Shown: piece by piece, positions 61,478-64,000 of the stretch
How positions within the stretch are numbered: position 1 is the stretch's first letter
Layout: every line of letters begins with the position of its first letter
Origin: Nocardia flavorosea
Lineage (GTDB): Bacteria > Actinomycetota > Actinomycetes > Mycobacteriales > Mycobacteriaceae
Length of the DNA stretch: 64,000 nt
Direction of reading: 5' to 3'
Assembly: GCF_015477805.1 (NCBI RefSeq)
Contig: NZ_JADLQL010000004.1
Location: 248,001 to 312,000, forward strand
Notes under the pieces: model-generated
Database searches by the model: none
Told to the model about the DNA's origin: nothing
The model's input: the letters and a program-made list of their open reading frames with translations, nothing else
Program-made: the position numbers and the translations under genes

Positions 61478-64000
61478 TCGGCGCTCAGCTCGGCCAGCCG
61501 GGCCCCGATCCGTTCCACCTCGGCCGCCGCGATATCGCGCCGGGACCGGATCTTGTCCACCACCTGTTGCGGTGCCTTGGCCAGGAACGCTTCGTTGCCG
61601 AGTTTGGCTTCGGTGCCGGTGAGCTCCTTCTGCGCGGCGGCCAGATCCTTCTCCAGGCGGCGACGCTCGGCCACCAGATCCACGCTGCCGGAGGTATCCA
61701 CCTCGACCGTCACCGTGGTGGTGCTCAGCCGCACCTCCACCGACGCGGTCGCGCCGAAGTCGGCACCCGGTTCGGTGAGCCGGCCCAGATTCGCGACCTC
61801 GGGATACAGCCGGGCCAGCCCGGCAGTATCCAGACCCAGCACCCGCGCGGCGACCTTCTGCTTATCGTTGAGACCCTGATCGCTGCGGAACCGGCGGATC
61901 TCGGTGACCAGCCGCTGCAGATCGGCGATCCGCTGCGCGGACCCGGTATCGGCCGGCACACCGGTCGTCCGCGGCCACTGCGCAATCACCACCGATTCGC
62001 CGCCGGTCAGCGCCTGCCACAGCGATTCGGTGACGAACGGGATCACCGGGTGCAGCAGCCGCAGCACCGAATCCAGCACGGTGCCGAGCACGACACGGGT
62101 CGATTCGGCGCGTGCCTCGCTTTCGGTGAACTGGACCTTGGACAGTTCGAGGTACCAGTCGCACAGTTCGTCCCAGGCGAAGTGGTAGAGCGCCTCGCAG
62201 GCCTTACCGAACTCGTAGGCGTCGAACGCGGCGTCGACCTCGACCAGCACCGCGTCGAGCCGGTCGATGATCCAGCGGTCGGCGTCGGTGAGCGCGTCGC
62301 GGGCCGGGAGGTCGCCGATGCGGGCACCGTTCATGAGGGCGAACTTGGTGGCGTTGAACAGCTTGGTGACGAAACTGCGCGAGGCCAGCGCATGCGGTTC
62401 ACCGACCGATAGATCACCGCCGGGTTGGGCGCCGCGGGCCAGGGTGAACCGCAGCGCGTCGGCGCCGTAGTCGCGGATCCAGTCCAGCGGGTCGATACCG
62501 TTACCGCGCGATTTCGACATCTTCTTGCCGTACTGGTCGCGGATCAGGCCGTGTAGGAACACATCCTTGAACGGCACCTGATACTCGGCGCCCTTGCCCG
62601 CGGTGACCGCGGCATCGCCGGCGACGAAGGTACCGAACATCATCATCCGGGCGACCCAGAAGAACAGGATGTCGTAGCCGGTGACCAGCACACTGGTCGG
62701 GTAGAACTTCGCCAGTTCCGGCGTCGCGTCCGGCCAGCCCATGGTGGAGAAGGGCCACAGACCGGAGGAGAACCAGGTATCCAGGACATCGGGATCCTGC
62801 ACCCAGCCCTCGGGGGCTTCCTCGTCGGGGCCGATACAGACGACCTCGCCCTCGGGGCCGTACCAGATGGGGATGCGGTGGCCCCACCACAGTTGGCGCG
62901 ATATGCACCAGTCGTGCATATCGTCGACCCAGTCGAACCAGCGCGGTTCCTGACTCGCCGGATGGATCACCGTATCGCCGTTGCGCACGGCGTCGCCGGC
63001 GGCCTCGGCCAGTGCCTCGACCTTCACCCACCACTGCATGGACAGCCGCGGTTCGATCGGTTCGCCGCTGCGCTCGGAATGACCGACACTGTGAATGTAG
63101 GGACGCTTCTCGGCGACGACCCGGCCCTCGGAGGCCAGCCGTTCGCGCACCTTCACCCGGGCCTCGAAACGGTCCATACCGTCGAACTCGGTCCCACTAC
63201 CGGCGATCCGGCCGCGTTCATCCATGATCGTGGGCATGGGCAGGTTGTGCCGCAGCCCCATCTCGAAGTCGTTCGGATCGTGCGCCGGGGTGATCTTCAC
63301 CGCGCCGGAACCGAACTCCGGATCGACATAGGAATCGGCGATGATCGGGATCTGCCGCCCGGTAATGGGATGTTCGAGGGTGGTGCCGATCAGATCCCGG
63401 TAACGCGGATCGTCGGGGTGCACCGCGACCGCGGTATCACCGAGCATGGTCTCGACCCGGGTGGTGGCGACGATGACGTGGGGTTCGGCATCGTCGAGCG
63501 ACCCGTACCGCAGCGACACGAGTTCGCCCTCGACCTCGTCGTACTTGACCTCGATATCGGAGATGGCGGTACGCAGTTCCGGCGACCAGTTCACCAGCCG
63601 CTCGGCCCGGTAGATCAGTCCCGCGTCGAACAGCCGTTTGAAGATGGTCTGCACGGCCCGCGACAGGCCCTCATCCATAGTGAACCGGTCGCGCGACCAG
63701 TCGACGCCGTCGCCCAGGGCACGCATCTGCCCCTGGATCGCACCGCCGGATTCACGTTTCCAGTCCCAGACCTTCTGCACGAACAGGTCGCGGCCGAAAT
63801 CCTCTTTGGTTTTCCCGTCCGCCGCGAGCTGTTTCTCGACCACCGACTGGGTCGCGATACCGGCATGGTCCATCCCCGGCAACCACAGCACCTCATAGCC
63901 CTGCATCCGCTTGCGGCGGGCGAGGGTGTCCATGAGCGTGTGGTCCAGGGCATGACCCATGTGCAAGGTGCCGGTGACGTTCGGCGGCGGCAGCACGATC
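61474..64000 (-). CDS. valS: Valyl-tRNA synthetase, N-terminus beyond window
   Basis: About 842 residues are visible; the start lies beyond 64000. The class I motifs are present: PPPNVTGTLHMGHALDHTL (HIGH-type) at the window edge and KKMSKSRGNGIDPLDW (KMSKS) in the middle, with the editing domain between and the anticodon-binding domain plus a C-terminal coiled coil (DLVAERRRLEKDLAAAQKEL) at the end. It charges tRNA-Val. It is upstream of folC in one operon. Confidence 0.97.
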   Translation of the reverse strand, partial: IVLPPPNVTGTLHMGHALDHTLMDTLARRKRMQGYEVLWLPGMDHAGIATQSVVEKQLAADGKTKEDFGRDLFVQKVWDWKRESGGAIQGQMRALGDGVDWSRDRFTMDEGLSRAVQTIFKRLFDAGLIYRAERLVNWSPELRTAISDIEVKYDEVEGELVSLRYGSLDDAEPHVIVATTRVETMLGDTAVAVHPDDPRYRDLIGTTLEHPITGRQIPIIADSYVDPEFGSGAVKITPAHDPNDFEMGLRHNLPMPTIMDERGRIAGSGTEFDGMDRFEARVKVRERLASEGRVVAEKRPYIHSVGHSERSGEPIEPRLSMQWWVKVEALAEAAGDAVRNGDTVIHPASQEPRWFDWVDDMHDWCISRQLWWGHRIPIWYGPEGEVVCIGPDEEAPEGWVQDPDVLDTWFSSGLWPFSTMGWPDATPELAKFYPTSVLVTGYDILFFWVARMMMFGTFVAGDAAVTAGKGAEYQVPFKDVFLHGLIRDQYGKKMSKSRGNGIDPLDWIRDYGADALRFTLARGAQPGGDLSVGEPHALASRSFVTKLFNATKFALMNGARIGDLPARDALTDADRWIIDRLDAVLVEVDAAFDAYEFGKACEALYHFAWDELCDWYLELSKVQFTESEARAESTRVVLGTVLDSVLRLLHPVIPFVTESLWQALTGGESVVIAQWPRTTGVPADTGSAQRIADLQRLVTEIRRFRSDQGLNDKQKVAARVLGLDTAGLARLYPEVANLGRLTEPGADFGATASVEVRLSTTTVTVEVDTSGSVDLVAERRRLEKDLAAAQKELTGTEAKLGNEAFLAKAPQQVVDKIRSRRDIAAAEVERIGARLAELSAE

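Overview
The window is high-GC actinobacterial DNA, most likely from a Nocardia or a close relative in the Mycobacteriales. Its two ends follow the gene order of the Mycobacterium tuberculosis Rv2404c-Rv2427c and Rv2439c-Rv2448c segments, and EspG/PE/PPE-like genes lie between them. Stop codons, GTG starts, 4-base overlaps and TAGGCT-type -10 boxes fit this group. No intact tRNA or rRNA gene, IS element or CRISPR array was seen.

Left core (1-17.1 kb, mostly minus strand): a cut-off hypothetical gene, lepA, a PemK/MazF-like gene, an aquaporin, rpsT, holA, a ComEC-like channel and comEA, a DegV protein, then an overlapping chain of octT, a 55-residue small protein, gpgP, rsfS and nadD. A VWA protein/MoxR ATPase pair and proA follow. 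Methylglucose-lipopolysaccharide synthesis (octT, gpgP), NAD synthesis, ribosome silencing and DNA uptake are the main themes.

Accessory middle (17.1-50.7 kb): ribokinase, an RtcB RNA ligase, small membrane proteins, a short-chain dehydrogenase with a divergent XRE regulator, a stand-alone LigD-type polymerase domain beside a RecQ helicase with a phosphoribosyltransferase-like tail, and a decayed antiporter/zinc-finger gene. Next come a PEP-synthase-like protein that has lost its catalytic histidine, co-encoded with an NDK-like protein that keeps its own, and an EspG/PE-like/PPE-like trio. Further on are an orphan antitoxin, an AadA-like nucleotidyltransferase, YefM/YoeB, and a cobalamin-riboswitch-controlled btuFCD-type operon.

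The most notable locus is 42.97-45.28 kb. Three tandem, tRNA-mimicking, circularly permuted RNA elements precede a TROVE/vWA gene (Ro60/Rsr). Their pairing, including compensatory changes between copies, identifies them as bacterial Y RNAs of the YrlA type. The third is a reduced form without a D-arm, its acceptor helix closed by a GAAA loop. RtcB, encoded with Rsr and Y RNA in Salmonella, lies about 24 kb upstream.

Right core (50.7-64 kb, minus strand): proB, obg, rpmA, rplU, a very large RNase E/G, ndk, a DUF4233 protein, folC and valS, which runs off the window. Several strong hairpins without T-tracts follow genes and are listed as probable terminators.
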